In this document: positions 54,546-61,758 of the stretch, piece after piece
How positions within the stretch are numbered: position 1 is the first letter of the stretch
How the letters are laid out: each line of letters opens with the position of its first letter
Source: an uncultured Actinomycetes bacterium
Lineage (GTDB): Bacteria > Actinomycetota > Actinomycetes > Mycobacteriales > Nakamurellaceae
DNA length: 64,000 nucleotides
Direction of reading: 5' to 3'
NCBI GenBank assembly: GCA_937926105.1
Contig: CALANS010000050.1
Span: forward strand, 1-64,000
Translations under genes and position numbers: made by a program
Notes under the pieces: model-generated
What the model was told of the DNA's origin: nothing
The model's input: only the letters and a program-made list of their open reading frames with translations
Databases searched by the model: none

Positions 54546-55193
54546 TCACGCACCGTGAGCCGGTCCCGCAGGTGGCCCGACTGGGCCGGCCGGCAGCGGG
54601 CCATTCCCGGCGGCGAGCACCGAACCCGGGTCCGGGCCGCCCATATCGAGACGGAACGGTGGATAGGCGTCGGTCATCAAGCCTGCGTGGGCCGCCACCC
54701 GCAGCACCCATCGATCCATGCCCAGCACGAAGTCGTACAGCGCCCGCGGATACCGACCGGTGAACAGCAGGACGACCGCCGCGATCAACACCAGCAGGCC
54801 AACCAGACCGCCGGCGCCCCAACCGGTTTCCCACCACGGATTGCCCGAGGACTGGCGCGCGCCGAACCAGATGCCCCCACCCACGAACAATGCAAGCACG
54901 ACGTAGTGCGGGAGTGCCAGCAGCCACCATTTCACCAACACCAAACCGCGAGACAAACGGGTGGGATAAGGAACCTCGAGACGTGCCGGATAGTCCGGCA
55001 CGTCGGCCAGCGTGAACGGCGGGTACCGATCGGTCCCCAATGCCGCATAGCCGTAGTACTGCACGCGCCAACTCCACCGCAAGACACCGACATTGAACTC
55101 GAACAACGCCTGCGGATAACGCCCGGTGACCAGGATCGAGAAGAACGCCGCGACGCTGAAAAACACGAACGCAAGCCACAGGAAGGCCAGCAC
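54546..55193 (-). CDS. DUF4389 membrane protein with two repeats, possibly damaged 5' end
   Basis: This 215-aa or longer protein has two DUF4389 repeats, each a helix pair followed by TGRYPxALxx[24 protein letters not shown] (repeat one) and [23 protein letters not shown] (repeat two). The frame is open upstream to 55262 and encodes [20 protein letters not shown], the natural beginning of repeat one, but has no ATG or GTG there. An ATG in another frame lies at 55261, so a small indel near the start is likely. The function of the family is unknown. Confidence 0.65.
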   Translation of the reverse strand: MLAFLWLAFVFFSVAAFFSILVTGRYPQALFEFNVGVLRWSWRVQYYGYAALGTDRYPPFTLADVPDYPARLEVPYPTRLSRGLVLVKWWLLALPHYVVLALFVGGGIWFGARQSSGNPWWETGWGAGGLVGLLVLIAAVVLLFTGRYPRALYDFVLGMDRWVLRVAAHAGLMTDAYPPFRLDMGGPDPGSVLAAGNGPLPAGPVGPPAGPAHGA

Positions 55194-55414
55194 GACGAAG
55201 TGCGGCAGCAGCAGCCACTTGACGAGCCACAGCCCGCGGGACGGCGCGGAACGTGGACATGTTCACCCTCGCAATCCGGCGACCCTTTGCACTCCGACCT
55301 TCGTTCGGCGCAGTCTGCCTGCCCCAAGCCTGCGGCGGCCGCCCGGCCCATCGATACTGGCGAACGTCCGGTCGGCCAGGGACCTTGGACGGTGAGCCGA
55401 CTCCGGCGGCAGCA

Positions 55415-55460
55415 CGACAACGGCCGGAATGCTTCGGCAGAAGCATTCCGGCCGTTGTCG
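55415..55460. terminator. 21-bp perfect hairpin after DoxX gene
   Basis: Arms 55415-55435 and 55440-55460 pair over 21 bp with a GGCA loop. It lies 50 bases beyond the DoxX stop on the minus strand and about 150 bases before the DUF4389 frame. It probably ends the Rieske-cytochrome-DoxX transcript. The rest of 55264-55509 holds no gene. Confidence 0.7.
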
Positions 55461-55509
55461 TCGGCTGGCGGGCCGTCGTCGATGCTGCGTCGCGGCCGCC
55501 GCCAGGACG

Positions 55510-56184
55510 TCATCGCAGCCAGGGGTGGCGCTGCACGATGGGCAGGGCGGCCCACCAGCGTCCCAGGCCCCACACCGTACCCGCGGCGCTCGCCGCGAGA
55601 ACGACCAGGGCGACGGCGTAGATGACGTGGTAGTCGAAGATCGGGTTGGTCGAACCGGTGGCGTCACCGCCGGAGGTGAACCGTGCCAACGGATACTCGG
55701 CCAGCCACATCATCGCCATCATCAGCACGCCGGCAACCGCGGCAAGACGAACTCCGATGCCCAGAATCGTGGCGATCCCGATGCCGGCCAGACCGAGCAT
55801 GAACAGCCAGTCCGCCCACCACACGCCCGCGATGTCGGTGAAGAAGCCCTGCAGTGGGCCCACTTGCACGTGTGAGAGGAAACCCTGGGTGGGTGAACCA
55901 CCGGACAGCCAGGAGCGGTCGCCCGGAGTCGAATAGCCCAGGCCGAATAATTTGTCCAGGAAGGCCCACGCGAAGACCGCGCCGGTGGCGATCCGCAGCA
56001 CGGCCAATGCGATGCCTGTGCCCCGACCTGTTGGACTGACGGACGCCGTCACCGCCTGGTCGGCGACGGGGACCTGCATGATGCTGCTCAGATCGGCGGG
56101 CACGACGGAGCCCTGCGGATCGGGCACGGGTTCGGCGGGGCGCTCGATCGTGCCGGAGCTTCGCGAGGACACCTGGGTGGTCAT
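55510..56184 (-). CDS. DoxX-family membrane protein
   Basis: This 224-aa protein has a polar head of about 55 residues followed by four helices: ALAVLRIATGAVFAWAFLDKLFGLG, WADWLFMLGLAGIGIATILGIGVRLAAVAGVLMMAMMW, and the YHVIYAVALVVLAA segment. This matches DoxX/DoxD proteins tied to quinone-linked redox enzymes. The ATG at 56184 has GGAGGA upstream and overlaps the cytochrome stop (ATGA). A perfect box lies 90 bases upstream inside the cytochrome gene, so it may also have its own promoter. Confidence 0.85.
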   Translation of the reverse strand: MTTQVSSRSSGTIERPAEPVPDPQGSVVPADLSSIMQVPVADQAVTASVSPTGRGTGIALAVLRIATGAVFAWAFLDKLFGLGYSTPGDRSWLSGGSPTQGFLSHVQVGPLQGFFTDIAGVWWADWLFMLGLAGIGIATILGIGVRLAAVAGVLMMAMMWLAEYPLARFTSGGDATGSTNPIFDYHVIYAVALVVLAASAAGTVWGLGRWWAALPIVQRHPWLR

Positions 56185-57002
56185 TTCTTCCTCCTCTGCC
56201 GGAATGGCTTGGACAGTTCTGACCCTGCCGCAGCCAACGAGCTGGCTCCAGCGTCCAAGGACCTGATCGGGCGGGGACGTTGGTCCCGGGTGTCGGGCTT
56301 GCCGACCGGCCACCCGGGTGGGACCGCGGCAGTGGTGAGTTGCAAACCAGCAGCACTCCGGTCGTGATGCTCGTCGCGCTGATACTGCAGGCTGGTCCAG
56401 GCGTGCGCTGCAGGTGTCAGGGCGGTGGCCAGCCCGACGCCGACGATCAGGGCGGCCGCGATCGCGACAGTGCGCCACCGCCGCTGGCGGGTCGCGGGGG
56501 TCGCCCTCGGGTCGCGGAGCTCGCGCCAGGTGGTCGTGCTGGCATGGAGGATGTGACCGAGTACGTGGATCCCGGTGGCACCGATCCATACGATGAAGCT
56601 GGCCTGATGCAAGGTCAGCAGCGGCTCTCGGCGGTCGGGTCCGGTGAAGATCAGGCCGATGCCAGTACCCAGGACGGCGAAGGTCGAGATCATCACGATC
56701 GGGCCCAGCACCCGCAGGATCGGATGCGGCGGGCCCTTCTCGACGTAGGGGCGGCTCCGGCCGTAGTAGCGGACGAACCGCCACCCGGTGCTGGCGGACT
56801 TGAGCACCACCGGCCCGACCAGCAGCAGGCCGATGTACACGTGCCAGGTGATCAGCTGCCTGATGCCAAGGATCGTCACCCCCTCGGCGGCGAGCAGCAC
56901 CAGCAGCACCATGCCGTTGACCGCGGTGAGCCGGCCGTTGCCCTCGACCCCGGTGCGGCCCGCGGCTCCGGGATCGGCTGCGGCGGCCCGTTCGCCGGTC
57001 AC
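56181..57002 (-). CDS. Cytochrome b561-like di-heme membrane protein
   Basis: This 273-aa protein has four to five helices with histidines placed as heme ligands: ITWHVYIGLLLVGPVVL (helix two), LLTLHQASFIVWIGATGIHVLGHILH (helices three-four). It resembles the b-type cytochrome family of ferric-reductase or DMSO-type partners. The C-terminal 70 residues are hydrophilic, contain HH and ARG runs and hold the box at 56274-56287 in their codons. The GTG start overlaps the Rieske gene stop (GTGA). Confidence 0.78.
   Translation of the reverse strand: MTGERAAAADPGAAGRTGVEGNGRLTAVNGMVLLVLLAAEGVTILGIRQLITWHVYIGLLLVGPVVLKSASTGWRFVRYYGRSRPYVEKGPPHPILRVLGPIVMISTFAVLGTGIGLIFTGPDRREPLLTLHQASFIVWIGATGIHVLGHILHASTTTWRELRDPRATPATRQRRWRTVAIAAALIVGVGLATALTPAAHAWTSLQYQRDEHHDRSAAGLQLTTAAVPPGWPVGKPDTRDQRPRPIRSLDAGASSLAAAGSELSKPFRQRRKK
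56274..56287 (-). promoter_or_regulatory. Perfect DosR-like box inside the cytochrome gene, upstream of DoxX
   Basis: GGGACGTTGGTCCC is a perfect GGGAC-N4-GTCCC repeat. It is 90 bases upstream of the DoxX ATG on the minus strand, within the C-terminal coding part of the cytochrome b-like gene. It may mark an internal promoter for DoxX. Function inferred. Confidence 0.5.
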
Positions 57003-58318
57003 GCGTCGACCCGCAACTCGCCGCCCACCACCTGGACCGGGATGCGGCGCAGCGGCGCGGGCGGCGGCCCCTGCAGCACCTCGCCGGTGCGCGCGTCGTA
57101 GACCCCGCCGTGACAGGGGCAGACGAACTGGACGCCGCTGGCGCTGTAGTTCACCGTGCAGCCCGCGTGCGTGCAGACCGCGTCGTAGGCCACGAACCGC
57201 GACGCGGCGGCGTGCACCACCCAGGCCGGGTCGCCGGTGGCAGGGTCGGTGAACGACCTGGCCTGGCCCAGCGGCACCGCGCTGGCGGCGCCGATCGCGG
57301 TACCCGCCCGAGCCGCGGACGTCCGCGCCGGCTTCGGACGCTTGGAGGTGGTCGCCGCGGCCGGTGACGCAGGGATGCTCTGCGCCGTCGACGGGTCCGC
57401 CGAAGACGGGACCGACGACGCGGGTGGGGCAGCCGAGGACGCCGCTTCGCCCGACGAAGAGGCAGCCGACGACGACGTCACCGGGGCGGCGGGACCGTTC
57501 AGCGCGGCCAGTCCCGGCTGGTTACCGGTGCCGTCGACAAGCCGACCGACGCCCGCGGTCAGGCCGGCGAGCAGCGCCACCCCGCCGGCCACTGCCGCGG
57601 CCACGGTTCCGGTCTGCACCACCGTGCGCCGGTCGATCTCGGCCCGCGCGGGGGGCGACAGGTGCTCGGTCAGGGGGAACACCGGGCAGCCGCGGGCCCG
57701 GGGGCAGACCCCGTCGCGCCGCAGATCGCACCCAGCACCGCGCGGGCACAGCGCGTGCAGCCGCTCAGCCGACACCGCGACAGTCGCCGGCTCGGGACGG
57801 AGACCCAGGCCGGCCCGTGCGCGGTCGCGCAACCAGGCCTGCAGGCTGAGCACGCCGCGGTCGCCGAAGCCCAACAGCGTCAACCAGGCGAACAGGAACA
57901 CGATGTCCGCCCCGTAGTAATAGGGCGTGGTCGACCAGGAGACGGTCAGGAAGAACGTCAGCGCGAGCAACGTGCCACCGGCCGCGGCGATCCGGGTGTA
58001 CAAACCGAGCAGCGCGCCGACACCGACCGCCAATTCACCGAGCGCGATGAGCAGGCCGACCAGCACGGGGATGTGCGCGGAGATCGTCAGCAGCGGCCCG
58101 ATCGGGCTGGTGTGCTGCAGGCTTCGCATCTGGCCGACTATTGACACCGGGCTGGACGGGTCGAAAAAGCTCGGGTTGGCCAGCTTCTGCAGACCCGCAT
58201 AGACGAACGTGGCGCCGAGGAAGCCCCGCAACGGCAACAACAACCACCCCGGATCCGCCCGCCGCCGAGCCCAGACGGATGTGGAGCGGGCGTGTGACGG
58301 TGACGATCTGACAGGCAT
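56999..58318 (-). CDS. DoxX-Rieske fusion protein
   Basis: This 439-aa protein has a four-helix DoxX domain (residues about 25-165), then a cytoplasmic stretch with a Cys-x5-Cys-x7-Cys-x5-Cys cluster (CPRGAGC...CPRARGC, about residues 192-213). Next come a twin-arginine-like motif DRRTVVQTG leading into a membrane helix, a Ser/Ala/Pro linker of about 110 residues and a C-terminal Rieske domain with CTHAGC and CPCHGG, the [2Fe-2S] ligands. The Tat-like motif would place the Rieske domain outside. The ATG at 58318 is chosen; 17 more upstream residues are possible. It heads a three-gene operon with the cytochrome and DoxX. Confidence 0.85.
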   Translation of the reverse strand: MPVRSSPSHARSTSVWARRRADPGWLLLPLRGFLGATFVYAGLQKLANPSFFDPSSPVSIVGQMRSLQHTSPIGPLLTISAHIPVLVGLLIALGELAVGVGALLGLYTRIAAAGGTLLALTFFLTVSWSTTPYYYGADIVFLFAWLTLLGFGDRGVLSLQAWLRDRARAGLGLRPEPATVAVSAERLHALCPRGAGCDLRRDGVCPRARGCPVFPLTEHLSPPARAEIDRRTVVQTGTVAAAVAGGVALLAGLTAGVGRLVDGTGNQPGLAALNGPAAPVTSSSAASSSGEAASSAAPPASSVPSSADPSTAQSIPASPAAATTSKRPKPARTSAARAGTAIGAASAVPLGQARSFTDPATGDPAWVVHAAASRFVAYDAVCTHAGCTVNYSASGVQFVCPCHGGVYDARTGEVLQGPPPAPLRRIPVQVVGGELRVDA

Positions 58319-58398
58319 GACGGCCAGTCTCGACCGCCGATGGTTCAGAACCCGTTCACCCACCAACAATCGGCACCATCAGGACCTACGGTAGAACC

Positions 58399-59088
58399 GT
58401 GCCCCTCACAGACCCACGCAACCTGGCGCTCGTCGGGCTGCACGTGCTGGTGGTGGAGGACGATCCGGCGATCGGCGCGCAACTCGTCCGGGGGCTGACA
58501 CGAGCGGGCTGCGCCCCGCGACTGGTGACCTCGGCCCGAGAGGCGCTCGGCGAAACCGGAATGGGCCTGGTGCTCCTCGACCTGGGTCTGCCCGACCTGG
58601 ACGGCGTCGAGGTCTGCCTGGCTGTGCGGCGCCGATCCGCGGTCCCGGTCATCGTGGTGACGGCCCGGGGCGCCGAGCCTGCCCGGGTGGCGGCGCTGGA
58701 CGCCGGCGCCGACGACTACATCGTCAAACCGTTCGGCTTCGACGAGTTGACCGCCCGCATCCGCGCGGTGCTCCGCCGCGCCGGCGGCGGAGCGATCGAG
58801 TGCGGCCTGCTGCGCGTCGACGTGCCCGCTCGTCGGGCACAACTCGATGGCGATGCGGTGTCGCTGACCGGCAAGGAATTCGACATCCTGGCCTGCCTGG
58901 CCCTGGAACCGGGGCGCGTGGTCAGCCGGGAGGAGATCTTCGACCGGGTCTGGGACGAGCACTGGTACAGCCCCCGCAAGGTGCTCGACGTACACATCGC
59001 CGCGCTGCGACGCAAGTTGGGCGACCCATCGATGATCGAGACCGTGTACGGGCGGGGCTTCCGGCTGGCCGTCCCGGACCGGCCGTGA
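58399..59088 (+). CDS. OmpR-family response regulator
   Basis: This 229-aa regulator has a receiver domain (VLVVEDDPAIGAQ, phospho-acceptor Asp61 in LLDLGLPDLDG, Lys in VKPFG) and a winged-helix domain with LTGKEFDILACLA and SPRKVLDVHIAALRRKLG...VYGRGFRL. It should bind DNA when phosphorylated. The GTG start is divergent from the Rieske operon 80 bases away, so that operon is a candidate target. It overlaps its kinase gene (GTGA). Confidence 0.95.
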   Translation: MPLTDPRNLALVGLHVLVVEDDPAIGAQLVRGLTRAGCAPRLVTSAREALGETGMGLVLLDLGLPDLDGVEVCLAVRRRSAVPVIVVTARGAEPARVAALDAGADDYIVKPFGFDELTARIRAVLRRAGGGAIECGLLRVDVPARRAQLDGDAVSLTGKEFDILACLALEPGRVVSREEIFDRVWDEHWYSPRKVLDVHIAALRRKLGDPSMIETVYGRGFRLAVPDRP

Positions 59089-60440
59089 CCGGACGCATCG
59101 TCACCGGATTCCTCGGTGTCCTCGCCGCCGTGCTGATCGCCGTGGTGATCCCGCTCGGGATCATCGTCACCAGGCAGCAGGCAGCCGACTTCGCCGACCA
59201 GACCGACCGGGCGGCCCAGGCCATCAGCGCCGTCGCCGAGGAGCACCTCGACGACCACGCCGCGGCCACGGGCATGCAGAACGCGCTGGATCGCTTCGCC
59301 GCCGACGGGTACGGCACCGTCGTGCTTGACGCCGCTGGTCGATCGATCGCGCGAGCGGGACGCCCTGTGCCCGCGGCCGTAACCCGCGCCGCCCGCACGA
59401 GGGTGACACTCCCCCAGCCGCCCGACCTCCTGGCAGTCACCGCACCGATCGGTGACACCGGCCGATCATTCGGCCTCGTGGTGCTCGTACACGACACCTC
59501 AACCCTCGACCACCGCAGGAGCGAGCTATGGGTCGCGCTGACCGGAGCCGCCGTCGTGACGTTCGCTCTCGGCGCGGCAGTCGCCTGGCTGCTCAGCCGC
59601 TGGATAGCCCGGCCGCTGACCAACCTGGTCGGAGCGGCGCACGGCGTCGGCCGGAATGACCGGCCTGTTCGCGCCGACGAGCACAGCGGTCCTGTGCAGG
59701 TGCGTGACCTGGCAACCGCGTTCAACACCATGACCGACCGAGTCGGCGCACTGCTCACCACCCAACGCGATATGACCGCCGAGGTGTCCCACCAGCTCCG
59801 TACACCGCTTGCCGCGCTGCGCCTCCGGCTGGAACTGCATCGTGACGAACTGCCCGACAGCCGATCCGCCGACATCACCGCCATGATCGACGAGATCGGC
59901 CGACTCACTCGGCTGCTGGACGGACTGCTCGCCGTCGCCCGCGCCGAAGCCACCAGCGCATCACCCACCCGGACCGACCCCAGCGTGATCGCCGCGGAGC
60001 GGGTCGCCGCATGGCAGCCGGTCGCCACCGACCAGCAGATCGAACTAGTCATCGAAGCCGCGCCCACCGCGGCGGACATCACCCCGGGCTACCTCGAGCA
60101 GATCCTCGACAATCTCCTCGACAACGCAATCGCCGCCAGCCCGCCTGGCAGCCGGGTCGTCCTCACCGTCCGCCAGACCGACTCCGGGGCGGTCGTCACG
60201 GTCCGGGACAGCGGTCTTGGCATGAGCGCCGAGCAGCAAACCCAGGCGCTGCACCGATGGACCACCGACCGGGCTGGCAACGGCGGGACCGGGCTAGGAC
60301 TCGCCGTCGTCAGACGACTCGTCGAAGCCGACCACGGCACCCTCACCCTGGGCCGCGCACCCGCCGGCGGGCTTCAGGTCGAGATCCGATTTCCACTCCC
60401 CGGCCCCTCCAGGACTGCATGGAATGCCACACCCCGATGA
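59085..60440 (+). CDS. Sensor histidine kinase
   Basis: This 451-aa kinase has an N-terminal helix (VTGFLGVLAAVLIAVVIPLGII), an extracytoplasmic domain of about 110 residues, a second helix (LWVALTGAAVVTFALGAAVAWLL) and a HAMP linker. HisKA carries the phospho-His in EVSHQLRTPLAALRLRLE, and HATPase_c has N box DNLLDNAI, DSGLGM and GGTGLGLAVV. It pairs with the response regulator by a GTGA overlap. The signal is unknown. Confidence 0.94.
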   Translation: MTGRIVTGFLGVLAAVLIAVVIPLGIIVTRQQAADFADQTDRAAQAISAVAEEHLDDHAAATGMQNALDRFAADGYGTVVLDAAGRSIARAGRPVPAAVTRAARTRVTLPQPPDLLAVTAPIGDTGRSFGLVVLVHDTSTLDHRRSELWVALTGAAVVTFALGAAVAWLLSRWIARPLTNLVGAAHGVGRNDRPVRADEHSGPVQVRDLATAFNTMTDRVGALLTTQRDMTAEVSHQLRTPLAALRLRLELHRDELPDSRSADITAMIDEIGRLTRLLDGLLAVARAEATSASPTRTDPSVIAAERVAAWQPVATDQQIELVIEAAPTAADITPGYLEQILDNLLDNAIAASPPGSRVVLTVRQTDSGAVVTVRDSGLGMSAEQQTQALHRWTTDRAGNGGTGLGLAVVRRLVEADHGTLTLGRAPAGGLQVEIRFPLPGPSRTAWNATPR

Positions 60441-60450
60441 TTGATCGCCC

Positions 60451-60498
60451 GGTACGCACCCGACACGCGACCCTCATGGTCGGCTCGTCGTGCGTACC
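60451..60498. repeat. Inverted repeat in convergent intergenic region
   Basis: GGTACGCAC (60451-60459) and GTGCGTACC (60490-60498) pair over 9 bp, with a CGACC/GGTCG pair nested inside. It lies 11 bases after the kinase stop and may help end that transcript. The remaining 316-bp gap to 60756 contains no gene I can support. Confidence 0.45.
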
Positions 60499-60756
60499 TC
60501 CGAGCGCGTCATCCCAGAACGCAACGGCCGCGGTGACTGCTCCGCCAGCCACACCGACTGCATGCCAGTGGCCCTGACCATGCCCGGCCGGAACATCGCC
60601 AAGGACAACGCTCGGTTCGACACATGTCAAGCGGTCACACAATCGCTGCTCAGTGTCTCCAGACCACTCCATGCCGACAGAGTCGGGGAATGGGAGCATT
60701 CGGAATTCGAGTCCCGTTGGCGCACAACGCCACCGTCGATCACGCCCCCAGATTCG

Positions 60757-61758
60757 TCATTCTTCTGCGCGGCCCAGGCGCCAATAGCCCATGAATGCCA
60801 CGTGTTCTCGGTCCAGGCCGCACGGCCCGACCAGGTGCCGGCGGATGGTCCGCACCGCCGACGCCTCGCCGGCCACCCAGGCCCGGATTCCGTCACCGCC
60901 CTCCGGTGAGGGGACCTCCCAGGCCAACTCGTCCCAGCCGTCGGGGTCGCTCACCTCTGCGACCAACCCTCGCTGCGGATCCCCGTCACCGGGCCGCCAG
61001 CCCAGCGCCGCAGCGGTCATCATCGCGCCGTTCGCAACGCCGTTGCGGGGTAGCCAGTCGATGCGCATGCCGTCCGGTGCCGCCAGGTCCAGCCTGTCCC
61101 CCGGCTCCGGCACCTCGATCAGGACGGTGCCGGTGGCCCGCTTCGGGAGGCGCTCCAGGATGCCGGCGATCGCCGGCATCGCCGTCTCGTCCCCCACGAT
61201 CAGCAGATCGTCGGTGACGTCGGTGACGAACTCCAGGCCGCCGTGCCATCCGACGAACCGCGCGTCCGGACCGAGCAGCGCCGCTTGGAAGGCTGGCAGC
61301 CGGGCGCCGTCGGCCAGCAACCGCGACGCCCACGCAGACGCCGGTCCGGCCACACCGTGCAGCACCAGATCCACATCCACCTGGGCATCCTCGGTCCCCG
61401 CCGAGCGCACCGCCCGCACCGTGTAGGTGCGCACCACCGGCCGGGTCGCCTCCGGCATGCCGCGCAGCCGTCGATACCAGTCGGCGCCGCCGGACAGGCC
61501 GTTCAGGTCACCGCCGGCGGGCGGCAGGATCAGTTTGATCCGCTGGTCGTAACCGTTGTCGGCGAATTCCCGCAGCGTCGCCGAGCCCGCTGGCGGGTGG
61601 GGATCGGTGCCGAAGCTCACCCGCACCAGATGTGGGCTCAGCGTGGCCACCCGCACCGGTCGCACCCGGAAGATCGACCATGCCCGCTGCTCCACCGGCG
61701 CCGGGGTATCCGCATGGACGGCGGTGCCGAGCGGGCGGGTCGTTGTCGAGCTAGTCAC
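60757..61758 (-). CDS. Siderophore-interacting FAD-binding reductase (SIP family)
   Basis: This 333-aa cytoplasmic protein releases iron from imported ferric siderophores by reduction with NAD(P)H. The FAD-binding domain has RTYTVRAVR and VDLVLHGVAGPASAWA; the C-terminal domain has LLIVGDETAMPAIAGILE and WVAGEASAVRTIRRHLV. These match ViuB/FscN-type SIP proteins. The GTG at 61758 has GGAGG upstream and overlaps the permease stop by eight bases. Confidence 0.92.
   Translation of the reverse strand: MTSSTTTRPLGTAVHADTPAPVEQRAWSIFRVRPVRVATLSPHLVRVSFGTDPHPPAGSATLREFADNGYDQRIKLILPPAGGDLNGLSGGADWYRRLRGMPEATRPVVRTYTVRAVRSAGTEDAQVDVDLVLHGVAGPASAWASRLLADGARLPAFQAALLGPDARFVGWHGGLEFVTDVTDDLLIVGDETAMPAIAGILERLPKRATGTVLIEVPEPGDRLDLAAPDGMRIDWLPRNGVANGAMMTAAALGWRPGDGDPQRGLVAEVSDPDGWDELAWEVPSPEGGDGIRAWVAGEASAVRTIRRHLVGPCGLDREHVAFMGYWRLGRAEE

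Noticed and set aside
60343..60699. Minus-strand frame in the kinase-SIP gap, with segment GHGQGHWHAVGVAGGAV
   Set aside because: It overlaps the end of the histidine kinase, has no ribosome site and no recognisable family.
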